In this document: positions 34,155 to 42,548 of the stretch, one piece after another
Position numbering within the stretch: the stretch's first letter is position 1
Layout: each line of letters starts with the position of its first letter
NCBI GenBank assembly: GCA_002705055.1
Contig: PAHY01000023.1
Span: 1 to 56,745 of the forward strand
Direction: 5' to 3'
DNA length: 56,745 bases
From: Planctomycetota bacterium
GTDB lineage: Bacteria; Planctomycetota; UBA1135
Translations under genes and position numbers: made by a program
The notes under the pieces: generated by a model
The model's input: only the letters and a program-made list of their open reading frames with translations
Told to the model about the DNA's origin: nothing
The model's database searches: none

Positions 34155-34931
34155 ATGATCCTCGAAGGCAAGAAAGGCGTCATCTTCGGCGTCGCAAACA
34201 AGATGAGCTTGGCGTGGTACATCGCCAAGGCCGCCAAGGAACAGGGCGCCGATTTCCTGCTTGGTGTCGCCAACGAGCGCTTCCGCGAGAAAGTCGCGCC
34301 GCTGGCCGAGGAGCTGGGCGTCCCCGAGCCGCTGATCTGCGACGTCACCAGTGATGAGTCGATTCAGTCGACCTTCCGCGTGATCGGGGAGCGCATGCCG
34401 AAGCTGGACTTCATCGTCCACGCGATCGCTTTTGCCCAGAAGGACGATCTGCAGGGGCGCTTTGTCGACACCTCGCGCCTGGGTTACCACACCGCTCAGG
34501 ACATCTCCGCCTACTCGCTGGCGGCCATCTCGCGCGCGGCCGAGCCGCTGATGCCGGACGGCGGTTCGGTGCTGACGCTCAGCTACATCGGCGCGGTCCG
34601 CGCGGTGCCCAGCTACAACGTGATGGGGGTGGCGAAGGCTGCGCTCGAAGCCTCGGTGCGCTATCTGGCGACCGATCTGGGCCCGAACGGGATCCGGGTC
34701 AACGCGATCAGCGCCGGCCCGATCAAGACCTTGTCCTCGTCGGCGGTGCGCGGCCTGAAGGAGAAGCTCGATCAGCAGCAGGAAGCCACGCCGCTGCGCC
34801 GCAATGTGACCGGCGAAGACGTCGGCAACTCGGCTGCGTTTCTGCTCTCCGATCTGTCCGCCGGCATCACCGGCGATGTGCTTTACGTCGACTGTGGTTA
34901 TCACATCCTGGGTGTGATCGGTCCGCAGTAG
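34155..34931 (+). CDS. fabI: Enoyl-[acyl-carrier-protein] reductase (NADH)
   Basis: 258 aa. The SDR fold starts ILEGKKGVIFGVANKMSLAWYIAKA, the FabI-type cofactor motif. The catalytic Tyr/Lys pair lies in AVPSYNVMGVAKAALE, the Y-x6-K spacing typical of enoyl reductases. GIRVNAISAGPIKTLSSSAV is the substrate-loop region. It performs the last reduction step of fatty-acid elongation. It is followed after 7 bp by the thiD-like kinase on the same strand. Confidence 0.95.
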   Translation: MILEGKKGVIFGVANKMSLAWYIAKAAKEQGADFLLGVANERFREKVAPLAEELGVPEPLICDVTSDESIQSTFRVIGERMPKLDFIVHAIAFAQKDDLQGRFVDTSRLGYHTAQDISAYSLAAISRAAEPLMPDGGSVLTLSYIGAVRAVPSYNVMGVAKAALEASVRYLATDLGPNGIRVNAISAGPIKTLSSSAVRGLKEKLDQQQEATPLRRNVTGEDVGNSAAFLLSDLSAGITGDVLYVDCGYHILGVIGPQ

Positions 34932-34938
34932 CGCAGGC

Positions 34939-35682
34939 ATGGCCATGCTGATCTCGGTCGCCGGGAATGATCCCGGCCCCGGCGTGCGGGCCGGGCTGCA
35001 GGCCGATGCCGAGATGGCGCAGCGCGTGGGGGTCCACTTCCGCGGGGTGGTCGCCGTGGAGACTGAGCAGGATGAAGGAGGCTTGCGGCGGGTCGAGCCC
35101 CGCCCTGCGGAGGAAGTCGAGCATCAGCTGCGCGAAGCGCTGATGGAAGCCGCGATGCTCGGAGAAGTCGCGATCAAGACGGGGGCCCTGGGCACGGCCG
35201 AGGTCGTGCGGGCGGTGGCGCGGGTGGCAGCGGACTGGCCCGAGGTGCCGCTTGTGGTCGATCCGGTGCGCCAGGCCTCGCGGCGGCACGAGGGAGTGCC
35301 GCCCCTGCTGGACGAGCAAGGCTGGCAGTGCATGCAGACCGAGCTCTTTCCGCTGGCCTGGCTGGTCACTCCCAACCGCGCGGAATACGGCGAGGGCAGC
35401 GAGTTTGCCCGCGCGCGGGCCGTTCTGGTGACCGGCGGAGACGAGGATGAGCTGGCCGATGTGGTGGACCTGCTGATCGTCGATGGCGTAGCGCGGGAGC
35501 GGCGCGAGGCGCGCCTGCCCGGGGCCGAACACCTGCATGGCACGGGTTGCCGGCACGCCGCAGCCCTGGCGATGGGCTGGATGCGGTTGGGCGAGCTGGA
35601 TGCCGCAGTCGAGTTTGCGGCGATCCCGTTGCGCAGCTGGATGGCGGAGCAGCTGGGCCTCGCCGACCCGCGCCGCGACTAG
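34939..35682 (+). CDS. thiD: Phosphomethylpyrimidine kinase (ThiD-like)
   Basis: 247 aa from ATG 34939. LISVAGNDPGPGVRAGLQADAEMA is a variant of the ThiD ribokinase-type N-terminus; VAIKTGALGTAEVVRAVA and VPLVVDPVRQASRRHEGVPPL follow the family; HLHGTGCRHAAALAMG carries the GTGC anion-hole motif. It phosphorylates HMP/HMP-P in thiamine synthesis. Sequence identity to standard ThiD looks modest, and a pyridoxal-kinase-like specificity cannot be excluded. Its TAG interlocks with that of the dGTPase gene as CTAG. Confidence 0.82.
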   Translation: MAMLISVAGNDPGPGVRAGLQADAEMAQRVGVHFRGVVAVETEQDEGGLRRVEPRPAEEVEHQLREALMEAAMLGEVAIKTGALGTAEVVRAVARVAADWPEVPLVVDPVRQASRRHEGVPPLLDEQGWQCMQTELFPLAWLVTPNRAEYGEGSEFARARAVLVTGGDEDELADVVDLLIVDGVARERREARLPGAEHLHGTGCRHAAALAMGWMRLGELDAAVEFAAIPLRSWMAEQLGLADPRRD

Positions 35683-36845
35683 TAGCTGGGCAGAATGCCG
35701 CGCTCGCGCGCAATCTTCTCGACGTAGCGGTCGGTCATGCCTGCGACGAAATCGCAGACCGCGCGCTCGTGAGAATCGGCGGTGTCGAAGAACTCGGCGG
35801 GGACCGCGCTGGGGTTCTCGAAGAGGTGCTGCACGAGGTGCTGGAGCAGGTCCGTCGAGCGACGGACGTGCCAGTTGACTTCCTCGCGGAAGTACATGTG
35901 CTCGTAGAGGTAGGCGTGCAGCTTGGCGACCATGCTGCGGAACTCTTCGCTGTGTCCGATGAGGCGTCGCTCGGCAGACTGCGCCTCGAGGGGCGTGGCC
36001 GGCTGGGCTTCGGCGAGGCGTTGCTCGGACTCGCGCCGAATGTCGCCGATGGTCATGCCGAGCATTTCATTGACGACGCGCTGCCAGAACAGTCGATCCG
36101 GCTCGACGGCGGGGTGACGCTGGCGGGTGGCGGAGCAGGCGCGTGACCAGATCTCGAGATCCTGTTCCATCTGCAGGGGATCGAGAATGCCCTCGCGGAT
36201 GCCGTCGTCGACGTCGTGGTAGTGGTAGGCGGTGCTGTCGGCGAGATCGACGAGCTGAGCTTCCAGCAAAGGGAAGCGCAGGCGGGCACCGCTGTCCGGG
36301 TCGATGACCTCTTCGTGCTTCTTGAGGCAGTCCTTGACCTCGAGGGTGAGGTTGAGGCCGCGGTACTCGGGGCTGCGCCGTTCCAGCACATCGACCACGC
36401 GCAGCGACTGCTTGTTGTGATCGAAGCCCCCGTACTGCTGCATGCACTTGTCGAGGGTCTCTTCGCCCGAGTGCCCATAAGGGGGGTGGCCCAGATCGTG
36501 GCTGAGCGCGATGGCTTCGCAGAGCGGCTCGTTGAGATGGAGCGCGCTGGCCAGCGAACGCGAGACCTGCAGCACCTCCAGGGAGTGGGTCATGCGCGTG
36601 CGCTGATTGTCGCCGACGTGATTGACGAAGACCTGGGTCTTGTACATCAGGCGGCGGAAGGCCGAACAGTGGATAATCCGGTCTCGGTCGCGCTCGAAGC
36701 GGGTGCGCCAGTCATCCGGGAGTTCGTCGACGGCGCGCCCGCGCGATGCGCTGGAGCGGCTGGCGGCGGGATGGAGGTTTTGGGCCTCCCAGGCCTCTTT
36801 GGCGAGTCGATTCACAAGCGGCGCCCCAGATGGGTGCAAAGGCAA
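35679..36845 (-). CDS. dgt: Deoxyguanosinetriphosphate triphosphohydrolase-like protein
   Basis: 388 aa from TTG 36845; a TTG at 36839 would fit the -10 spacing better. The HD-domain metal motif is ALSHDLGHPPYGHSGEETL, preceded by SAFRRLMYKTQVFVNHVGDNQRTRMTHSLEVLQVSRSLA, the classic dGTPase start. Later VDLADSTAYHYHDVDDGIREGIL is also conserved. It hydrolyses dNTPs to nucleoside and triphosphate. It is divergent from aroF and convergent with the thiD-like gene. Confidence 0.92.
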   Translation of the reverse strand: MPLHPSGAPLVNRLAKEAWEAQNLHPAASRSSASRGRAVDELPDDWRTRFERDRDRIIHCSAFRRLMYKTQVFVNHVGDNQRTRMTHSLEVLQVSRSLASALHLNEPLCEAIALSHDLGHPPYGHSGEETLDKCMQQYGGFDHNKQSLRVVDVLERRSPEYRGLNLTLEVKDCLKKHEEVIDPDSGARLRFPLLEAQLVDLADSTAYHYHDVDDGIREGILDPLQMEQDLEIWSRACSATRQRHPAVEPDRLFWQRVVNEMLGMTIGDIRRESEQRLAEAQPATPLEAQSAERRLIGHSEEFRSMVAKLHAYLYEHMYFREEVNWHVRRSTDLLQHLVQHLFENPSAVPAEFFDTADSHERAVCDFVAGMTDRYVEKIARERGILPSY

Positions 36846-36846
36846 C

Positions 36847-36852
36847 AGATTA
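36847..36852 (-). promoter_or_regulatory. -10 element TAATCT of the dGTPase gene
   Basis: On the minus strand TAATCT is 1 nt before TTG 36845 and 7 nt before the in-frame TTG 36839, so the second TTG fits the leaderless spacing seen elsewhere. Confidence 0.4.
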
Positions 36853-36887
36853 GCGGAGCGGCTGGATTCCGGGGCTGGGCTGGACTA

Positions 36888-36916
36888 TTGACCAAAAACC
36901 CGGCGAAACCTATGAT
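36888..36916 (+). promoter_or_regulatory. Strong sigma-70-type promoter of the aroF operon
   Basis: TTGACC (36888-36893), an exact 17-bp spacer and TATGAT (36911-36916) are the closest match to consensus in the window. ATG 36955 is 38 nt beyond the -10. Confidence 0.75.
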
Positions 36917-36930
36917 TTTGCGCCATTTTC

Positions 36931-36947
36931 CCGGGGGGTCCCCCCGG
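36931..36947 (+). promoter_or_regulatory. Leader hairpin between the aroF promoter and start codon
   Basis: A 17-bp perfect palindrome, arms CCGGGGGG and CCCCCCGG around one T, lies in the predicted 5' leader just 7 nt before the ATG and would occupy the ribosome-binding region. Confidence 0.5.
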
Positions 36948-36954
36948 ATCTGAG

Positions 36955-38073
36955 ATGCATCCTGTGCACGTGTTGTTGGCCGAACAGGCCGGAGATCTGC
37001 CCCCGCTGCGGGTGGCCGAGAGCGTGCGCGCGCGTGCCGAGGAATGGGGCCTGCGGGCGCAACTGCCGCGCTTTGCAGGGGATCGCGGAGATCGCACGAT
37101 GAGCGTGCAGCCCTGTGGCCCGGAGGTGGCGGCGAAAGTGATGCAAGCATTGCTGGAGTTGCCAGGGGTGGAGGCCGTTCATCAAGGGCCGGAACCGCTG
37201 TTTCGAGTGGTGGACCCCGCGCGTACCGCGAGCTCCCTTCACTTGGAAGACGCGCAGTTCGGCAAAGGTGACACCTCGATCGTGGCGGGCCCTTGCTCGG
37301 TCGAGTCGCTTGAGATGCTGCTGCCGTTCGCGCAAGAGCTTCGCGACTCCGGTGCAACTGCCTTTCGCGCAGGCGCTTACAAGCCGCGTACTTCGCCCTA
37401 TCACTTCGATGGCCTGGGCCAGCAGGGGCTCGAGATTCTGGCCGAAATTCACCGGGCGACCGGCCTGGCCATCGTCACCGAACTGCTGCGTCCCGAAGAC
37501 GCCGAGGCGGTCGCCTCGGTGGCCCAGCTGGTGCAGATCGGCTCGCGCAACATGAGCAACACTGCGCTGCTGCGCGAAGCCGCCGCGACCGGCCGCCCCG
37601 TGCTCCTGAAGCGCGGCATGGCGGCGACCATCTCGGAGTTTCTGCAGGCCGCGGAAGCCCTGGCCGATGCCGGAGCAAGCCATATCCTGCTCTGCGAAAG
37701 GGGTTTGCGGCACTTCGACGGAGAAACGCGTAACCTTCTCGACCTCGGATCCGTCCCCCTATTGAAGGCACGGACGCATCTGCCCGTGGTCGTCGACCCT
37801 TCTCATGGCCTCGGTCGCGCCGATCTCATTCCGCCCATGATGGCGGCGGCGGCGGCGGCAGGTGCCGACGGTCTGCTGGTCGAAGTCCATCCCACTCCTG
37901 CGCAGTCGGTCAGCGACGCCGCGCAGGCTCTATCGCTTGAAGAGTTCCAGCGTGCGGTTCGCCCGCTCGCGCCCATTCTCGAAGCCGTCGGCCGCCGTCT
38001 CGTCACGGCAGCTCGCGGTTTTTCCACACCCCTCGGTTCCCCTGATGACACGTCAACCCATCCTCGCCGGTAA
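36955..38073 (+). CDS. aroF: 3-deoxy-7-phosphoheptulonate synthase (type I-beta DAHP synthase)
   Basis: 372 aa. An N-terminal regulatory-like region of about 100 residues precedes the TIM barrel. TSIVAGPCSVESLE, FRAGAYKPRTSPYHFDGLG, LVQIGSRNMSNTALLRE, VLLKRGMAATISEFL, ILLCERGLRHF and LPVVVDPSHGLGRADLIPP are the DAHP/KDO8P synthase barrel motifs. It makes DAHP from PEP and erythrose-4-phosphate at the entry to the shikimate pathway. KdsA-type function is less likely given the AroF-like N-domain. It is the first gene of a seven-to-eight-gene run; the 3' end overlaps tpiA by 29 nt. Confidence 0.9.
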   Translation: MHPVHVLLAEQAGDLPPLRVAESVRARAEEWGLRAQLPRFAGDRGDRTMSVQPCGPEVAAKVMQALLELPGVEAVHQGPEPLFRVVDPARTASSLHLEDAQFGKGDTSIVAGPCSVESLEMLLPFAQELRDSGATAFRAGAYKPRTSPYHFDGLGQQGLEILAEIHRATGLAIVTELLRPEDAEAVASVAQLVQIGSRNMSNTALLREAAATGRPVLLKRGMAATISEFLQAAEALADAGASHILLCERGLRHFDGETRNLLDLGSVPLLKARTHLPVVVDPSHGLGRADLIPPMMAAAAAAGADGLLVEVHPTPAQSVSDAAQALSLEEFQRAVRPLAPILEAVGRRLVTAARGFSTPLGSPDDTSTHPRR

Positions 38074-38806
38074 CTGGAAGATGCACCTGACCAAGCGCAA
38101 GGCCTCGGCCTTGGCGCGCGACGTCGCCGCTGCTCAAGGCATGGCCGGCGGCCGCGAGTGCGTGGTCTTCCCCACCTTCGTGCACCTCGATCACGTGCGC
38201 CGCAACCTGAAGGGCAGCAACGTCAAGCTGGGCGCTCAGAACTGCTGGCCCAAGAAGGAAGGTGCCTTCACCGGCGAGATCAGCCCCTACATGTTGCGCG
38301 ACATGGGGGTCCAGGTCGTGCTCATCGGCCACTCCGAGCGCCGCCACGTCATCGGCGAGACCGACGAAATCATCGCCGAGAAGGTCAAGCTGGGCCTCAA
38401 AGCCAAGCTCGAGGTCATGCTCTGCGTGGGCGAGACCCTCGAGGAGCGCGAAGCGAATCTCACCTTCGACGTGCTGGCCCGCCAGCTGAAGGCGCTCAAG
38501 GTGGTCAAGCCGATCTATTTCGACAAGATCAGCGTCGCCTACGAGCCGGTCTGGGCCATCGGCACCGGCCGCACGGCCACCCCCGAGATCGCCCAAGAGG
38601 CTCACGCCGAATGTCGCCGCCTGATCGGCGATGTCCTCGGAGCGGAAGTCGCATCTTCCATCCGAATTCTGTACGGAGGCAGCGTCAAGCCCGACAATGT
38701 GGCCTCGCTGCTCGCCCAACCCGACGTCGACGGAGCACTGGTCGGCGGCGCATCCCTGACGATCGAACAGTTCGGTCCGATCCTCCACGCGGCTCCGTCC
38801 GCCTAG
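38045..38806 (+). CDS. tpiA: Triosephosphate isomerase
   Basis: 253 aa from ATG 38045; the frame is open upstream inside aroF, but the family N-terminus begins here (MTRQPILAGNWKMHLTK). VVLIGHSERRHVIGETD holds the catalytic His, and VAYEPVWAIGTGR the catalytic Glu loop. RILYGGSVKPDNV is the phosphate-binding segment. It interconverts DHAP and GAP. The unusually long overlap with aroF suggests tight co-expression. secG follows after 11 bp. Confidence 0.96.
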   Translation: MTRQPILAGNWKMHLTKRKASALARDVAAAQGMAGGRECVVFPTFVHLDHVRRNLKGSNVKLGAQNCWPKKEGAFTGEISPYMLRDMGVQVVLIGHSERRHVIGETDEIIAEKVKLGLKAKLEVMLCVGETLEEREANLTFDVLARQLKALKVVKPIYFDKISVAYEPVWAIGTGRTATPEIAQEAHAECRRLIGDVLGAEVASSIRILYGGSVKPDNVASLLAQPDVDGALVGGASLTIEQFGPILHAAPSA

Positions 38807-38817
38807 TCTCCAGATCG

Positions 38818-39159
38818 ATGGAGTACCTCTTCTACACCCTGTTCTTCATCTCCGCTCTGCTGCTGACCCTGGTGATCCTGCTCCAGGAAGGCAAGGGCGG
38901 CGGTCTCTCCGACGCCTTCGGTGGCGCGGGCGCGGAAACTTTCGGCGTGCGTTCGGGGGGCATCAACCGCTTCACCTTCGGCGTGTTCGCGGTCTTCGTC
39001 CTGTCGGCCATGGCGCTGCACTGGATGGCCGGCGACCCGCTGGCCGGCTCGGTCATGCAAGGCGTGCCCGGCGTCGAGAATCCCAGCGTGATCGACCCGA
39101 CGGGCGGCACCGGGGGCACCGGCGGCGCCACTCCTCCGATCGTGCCTTCGGAAGGTTAA
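38818..39159 (+). CDS. secG: Preprotein translocase subunit SecG
   Basis: 113 aa from ATG 38818. Two hydrophobic helices (LFYTLFFISALLLTLVILLQ and FTFGVFAVFVLSAMALHW) flank the conserved LLQEGKGGGLSDAFGG loop. The C-terminus is a Gly/Thr/Pro-rich tail. The tpiA-secG order is widely conserved in bacteria, which supports the assignment. Confidence 0.95.
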   Translation: MEYLFYTLFFISALLLTLVILLQEGKGGGLSDAFGGAGAETFGVRSGGINRFTFGVFAVFVLSAMALHWMAGDPLAGSVMQGVPGVENPSVIDPTGGTGGTGGATPPIVPSEG

Positions 39160-39161
39160 GC

Positions 39162-39776
39162 ATGGGCGCAGCCCCGCAAAGCGAACGCGTGCTTGAGCTG
39201 CTGCGCGAGTCGCAGGCATTGCTCGAAGGCGACTTTCTGCTGTCGTCCGGTCGCTATGCGCAGAAGTACGTGCAGTGTGCACAGCTTCTGCAGTACCCGG
39301 ACAAGGCCGAGGAAGTCTGCCGCATGCTCGCGCAGTCCATCCGCGAAGCCACCGGCGAGCAGCAGCCCTTCGACGTGGTCGTCGGGCCGGCGATGGGTGC
39401 GGTCACCATCGGCTACGAGATGGCGCGCGCGCTGGGCGTGCGGGGCATCTTTGCCGAGCGCAAGGCCGAAGGCGGCTTCCAGCTGCGGCGCGGTTTCACG
39501 GTCGAGCCGCATGAACGCGTGCTGATCGTCGAGGACGTCGTCACCACCGGGGGTAGCGCCAAGGAAGTGCAGACCATGCTCGAAGGCATGGGAGTGGGGC
39601 AGATCGCCTACGCTTCGCTGGTCAATCGCTCGGGCGTCGACAACCCCTTCGGCGAGGTGCCGTACTTCCCGCTGCTCGCGCTCGAGATCCCGTCCTGGGA
39701 TCCCTCCGAGCTACCGGCCGACCACGAAGGCCTCGCGCGCGCGGTCAAGCCGGGCAGCCGTCCTTCCGCCACCTGA
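39162..39776 (+). CDS. pyrE: Orotate phosphoribosyltransferase
   Basis: 204 aa. The PRPP-binding motif VLIVEDVVTTGGSAKEV is clear, preceded by DVVVGPAMGAVTIGYEMARALG and GIFAERKAEGGFQLRRGF. The N-terminus has LLSSGRYAQKYVQCAQLLQYPDKAEE, as in the longer OPRTases. It converts orotate and PRPP to OMP. It starts 2 bp after the secG stop. Confidence 0.95.
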   Translation: MGAAPQSERVLELLRESQALLEGDFLLSSGRYAQKYVQCAQLLQYPDKAEEVCRMLAQSIREATGEQQPFDVVVGPAMGAVTIGYEMARALGVRGIFAERKAEGGFQLRRGFTVEPHERVLIVEDVVTTGGSAKEVQTMLEGMGVGQIAYASLVNRSGVDNPFGEVPYFPLLALEIPSWDPSELPADHEGLARAVKPGSRPSAT

Positions 39777-39782
39777 TCGACG

Positions 39783-40685
39783 ATGGCCGCGGCAGCGCTC
39801 GGGACGGTTTTCAGCATGACCGGTTACGGTCGCGGCGCCGCCGAGAACAAGCAGGCCGCCGCCGAAGTCGAGCTGCGCAGCGTCAACGGCAAGACGCTGC
39901 ATCTCAAGCTGCGCCTGCCTTCAGATCGACTCGAGCTCGAGTCAGAGCTCGAGGGCCTGGTGCGTCAAGAGATTGAGCGCGGCTCGCTCAACGGCTCGCT
40001 GCGGGTCCGTGTCCTGGCGGGCACCACGCCCACGCCCGATCGCAGCGCGCTGGCCGCCCATCTCAAGGAATGGCGGCGCACCCAGAAAGAGCTCGGGCTC
40101 GCGGCGAAAGACCCTTCGCTCAGCGAGCTGCTGGCGCTGCCCGGCGCCTTCCTCCCGGCCGCCGAGGATGCGCGCACGACGCGCGCCGTGCGCAAGGCCG
40201 CCCAGGATGCAATGCGCGCAGCGATCGCAGCTCTGCGCGAGGCGCGGGCTCGCGAAGGCGCGCGGCTCGCCCGCGAGTTGCAGCGGCTACTGAAGAAGTG
40301 TGCTGCGCATCTGGCGCGCGCCGAGAAGCGCGTGCCCAAGGCCATCGCGGCCGCGCAGGCCAAGATGCAGGAGCGCGTCGATACCGCGCTGGCGCGTGCC
40401 GGCGAGCACGAGCCGCTCGATCTCACCCGCGAACTGGTCGCCCTCGCCGACCGGGCCGATGTGCGCGAAGAGATCGCGCGGCTGCACATGCACCTCGGCG
40501 CGCTGCAGGATCTGCTGGTGCGCGGCGGCGCGGTGGGGCGCGAGTTTGAGTTCCTGCTCCAGGAAGTGCATCGCGAGATCACCACGCTCGGCAACAAGTC
40601 TGCCGACACGCAGCTCTCCGAACAGGTCGTGGCCATGAAGCTGCTCGCCGGGCAGCTCAAGGAGCAGGTCGCCAATGTCGAGTAA
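39783..40685 (+). CDS. yicC: YicC-family endoribonuclease-like protein
   Basis: 300 aa from ATG 39783 (ATG 39816, at the conserved SMTGYGRG, is an alternative). Features: VFSMTGYGRGAAENKQAAAEVELRSVNGKTL at the N-terminus, and the DUF1732-type C-terminus with ALADRADVREEIARLHMHLGAL and EFEFLLQEVHREITTLGNKSAD. YicC has been described as an RNase acting on sRNAs in E. coli. It overlaps the start of gmk by 11 nt, in the widespread yicC-gmk arrangement. Confidence 0.93.
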   Translation: MAAAALGTVFSMTGYGRGAAENKQAAAEVELRSVNGKTLHLKLRLPSDRLELESELEGLVRQEIERGSLNGSLRVRVLAGTTPTPDRSALAAHLKEWRRTQKELGLAAKDPSLSELLALPGAFLPAAEDARTTRAVRKAAQDAMRAAIAALREARAREGARLARELQRLLKKCAAHLARAEKRVPKAIAAAQAKMQERVDTALARAGEHEPLDLTRELVALADRADVREEIARLHMHLGALQDLLVRGGAVGREFEFLLQEVHREITTLGNKSADTQLSEQVVAMKLLAGQLKEQVANVE

Positions 40686-41244
40686 GCGCGGGCGCCTTGT
40701 GATCGTGTCCGGGCCGACGGCCTCGGGCAAGTCCACCCTGTGGCGGCGGCTCGTCGATCACCCGCGGGTGCGGTTCTCGGTGTCGGCCACGACGCGCGCG
40801 CCGCGCGATGGCGAAGTCGACGGTCGCGACTACTGCTTCGTCGAAGATGCGCGCTTCGACGCCATGGTCGAGCAGGGCGAACTGCTTGAGTGGGCTGAAG
40901 TGCATGGTCGGCGCTACGGCACTCCGCGCGGTCCGGTGGTCGAGGCGATCGATGCTGGCTTCGACGTGGTGCTCGAGATCGACGTGCAGGGCGCGGTGCA
41001 GCTGCGCGAGTCGGGCCTTCCGACGATCTCCATCTTCGTTTCTCCGCCGTCCCGCGAAGTGCTGGAGCAGCGCCTGCGCGACCGCGGCACCGAAACCGAA
41101 GAGCAGATGCAGCGCCGCCTGACCATCGTCGATCAGGAAATGGCGGCGGCCAAGGAATACGATCACGTCGTGATCAACGACGACCTCGAGCGCATGATCG
41201 CGCAGGTCGAAGAGCTGCTCGGACTCAACCAGGAGCAAAGCTGA
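40675..41244 (+). CDS. gmk: Guanylate kinase
   Basis: 189 aa. The P-loop is VIVSGPTASGKSTLWRRL; FSVSATTRAPRDGEVDGRDYCFV and WAEVHGRRYGTPRGPV are the GMP-binding segments. It phosphorylates GMP to GDP. Its TGA overlaps the ATG of coaC (TGATG). The rpoZ gene usually found directly after gmk is absent here. Confidence 0.96.
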   Translation: MSSKRGRLVIVSGPTASGKSTLWRRLVDHPRVRFSVSATTRAPRDGEVDGRDYCFVEDARFDAMVEQGELLEWAEVHGRRYGTPRGPVVEAIDAGFDVVLEIDVQGAVQLRESGLPTISIFVSPPSREVLEQRLRDRGTETEEQMQRRLTIVDQEMAAAKEYDHVVINDDLERMIAQVEELLGLNQEQS

Positions 41245-41777
41245 TGGAGATCCTGCTCGGTGTCAGTGCGTCGGCGGCCTGCTTCAAGGCGGCGGCGCTC
41301 GCTTCCCTGCTGGTCAAGGAAGGTCATGGCGTCACTGCGGTGCTTAGCGCCGGGGCGGCCAGGATGGTCACGCCGCTGCAGTTCTCCTGCCTCACCGGGC
41401 GGGCCACGCTGTCCGACGAATGGCAGCCGCAGGATCCCGCTGGCATGGATCACATTCAGCTCGCCCGCCGCGCGGATGCGGTGCTGCTCGTGCCGGCCAC
41501 GGCGGATCGCCTGGCCTCGATCGCGCACGGTCTGGCCTCCGATCTTTTGGGCAGCGCGCTGCTCGCGGTCGAGGTCGAGAAGCCGCGCATCGCCGCGCCG
41601 TCGATGAACCCCGAGATGTGGCGGCAGCCGGCGGTGCAGCGCAACGTCGCGCAGCTCCAACAGGATGGTTGGCAGCTGGTTGGTCCGGTTTCGGGTTCGA
41701 CTGCCTGCGGCGAGCAAGGCCTCGGCCGCATGGCCGAGCCCGCCGAGATTCTCCAGGCAGTGCAGGCGCTCGGCTAA
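41244..41777 (+). CDS. coaC: Phosphopantothenoylcysteine decarboxylase (stand-alone CoaC domain)
   Basis: 177 aa flavoprotein. GVSASAACFKAAALASLL starts the HFCD fold; MDHIQLARRADAVLLVPATADRLASIAHGLASDLL has the active-site His region; APSMNPEMW is the substrate-binding 'PxMNxxMW' motif; STACGEQGLGRMAEP is the clamp with the conserved Cys. It decarboxylates PPC to phosphopantetheine. The partner coaB is a separate gene 5 bp on, unlike the usual fused CoaBC. Confidence 0.93.
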   Translation: MEILLGVSASAACFKAAALASLLVKEGHGVTAVLSAGAARMVTPLQFSCLTGRATLSDEWQPQDPAGMDHIQLARRADAVLLVPATADRLASIAHGLASDLLGSALLAVEVEKPRIAAPSMNPEMWRQPAVQRNVAQLQQDGWQLVGPVSGSTACGEQGLGRMAEPAEILQAVQALG

Positions 41778-41782
41778 GCGCG

Positions 41783-42412
41783 ATGGCGCGCGTCCTCGTC
41801 ACCGCCGGTCCGACCCTCGAGCCTCTGGACCCGGTGCGCTTTCTGAGCAACCGCTCAAGCGGGCGCATGGGCTATGCGGTGGCGCGTGCGCTGCTGGCGC
41901 GCGGGCACGAGGTGGTGCTGGTCAGCGGGCCAGTCTCGTTGCGTCCGCCTGCGGGAGTCGAGCTGCACTCGGTCGAGTCAGCCCGCCAGATGCTCGCGGC
42001 CTGCCGCGCCGCCTGGCAGGACTGCGATGCGCTCTACGCCGTGGCGGCGGTCGCCGACTACCGTCCCAAGCGCGTGGCGCGCAATAAGCTCAAGCGTCAC
42101 GAGGGCGAGGGCCAGTTCATCGAGCTGACGCCGAATCCCGACATCGTCCGCACCCTGGCGCGCACGAAGGGGACGCGGATGGTCGTGGGCTTCGCGCTCG
42201 AGAGCCAGCGCGGCGAGGCCGAAGCGCGGCGCAAGATGATGGCCAAGAAGCTCGATTTCGTGGCGCTGAACGGCCCCGAGGCGCAGGGAGCCCAGGCGTC
42301 CTCGCTCACCGTTCTAGGCAGGGATGGCAGTCGCAGCGAGCTGGGACCGGCGCAGAAGAGCGCGCTGGCCCGGGGGCTGGTGCGGGTCACCCTGGGCTCG
42401 CGCGGCAGCTAG
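41783..42412 (+). CDS. coaB: Phosphopantothenate-cysteine ligase (stand-alone CoaB domain)
   Basis: 209 aa from ATG 41783; the open frame extends into coaC, but the family begins MARVLVTAGPTLEPLDPVRFLSNRSSGRMGYAVARAL. AVAAVADYRPKRVARNKLKR contains the conserved Asn/Lys residues, and VVGFALESQRGEAEAR follows. It couples cysteine to 4'-phosphopantothenate using CTP or ATP. Last gene of the aroF-led run; a 136-bp gap with short tandem repeats precedes ftsK. Confidence 0.92.
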   Translation: MARVLVTAGPTLEPLDPVRFLSNRSSGRMGYAVARALLARGHEVVLVSGPVSLRPPAGVELHSVESARQMLAACRAAWQDCDALYAVAAVADYRPKRVARNKLKRHEGEGQFIELTPNPDIVRTLARTKGTRMVVGFALESQRGEAEARRKMMAKKLDFVALNGPEAQGAQASSLTVLGRDGSRSELGPAQKSALARGLVRVTLGSRGS

Positions 42413-42420
42413 CGCGGCGG

Positions 42421-42456
42421 TTCGCGCAGCAGTTCGCGCAGCAGTTCGCGCGGCAG
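42421..42456 (+). repeat. Three tandem 12-bp repeats
   Basis: Two exact copies of TTCGCGCAGCAG and one with a single change lie directly after the coaB stop. They are possibly slippage-derived; no CRISPR-like spacing is present. Confidence 0.85.
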
Positions 42457-42525
42457 CGGGCGCGGCGGGGGCCAGGAATCCCGGCCAGCACGCAGCCGCT
42501 GCTGGAACGCCGCTGCTTGCGCGTT

Positions 42526-42531
42526 TAGGAT
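42526..42531 (+). promoter_or_regulatory. -10 element TAGGAT before ftsK
   Basis: TAGGAT, the same hexamer as at 24467, lies 17 nt before GTG 42549, predicting a leader of about 10 nt. Confidence 0.4.
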
Positions 42532-42548
42532 GACGGCGAGGGCGATTC

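Noticed and set aside
42421..42456. Short direct repeats considered as a CRISPR fragment
   Set aside because: Units are contiguous 12-mers without spacers and no cas gene is nearby.
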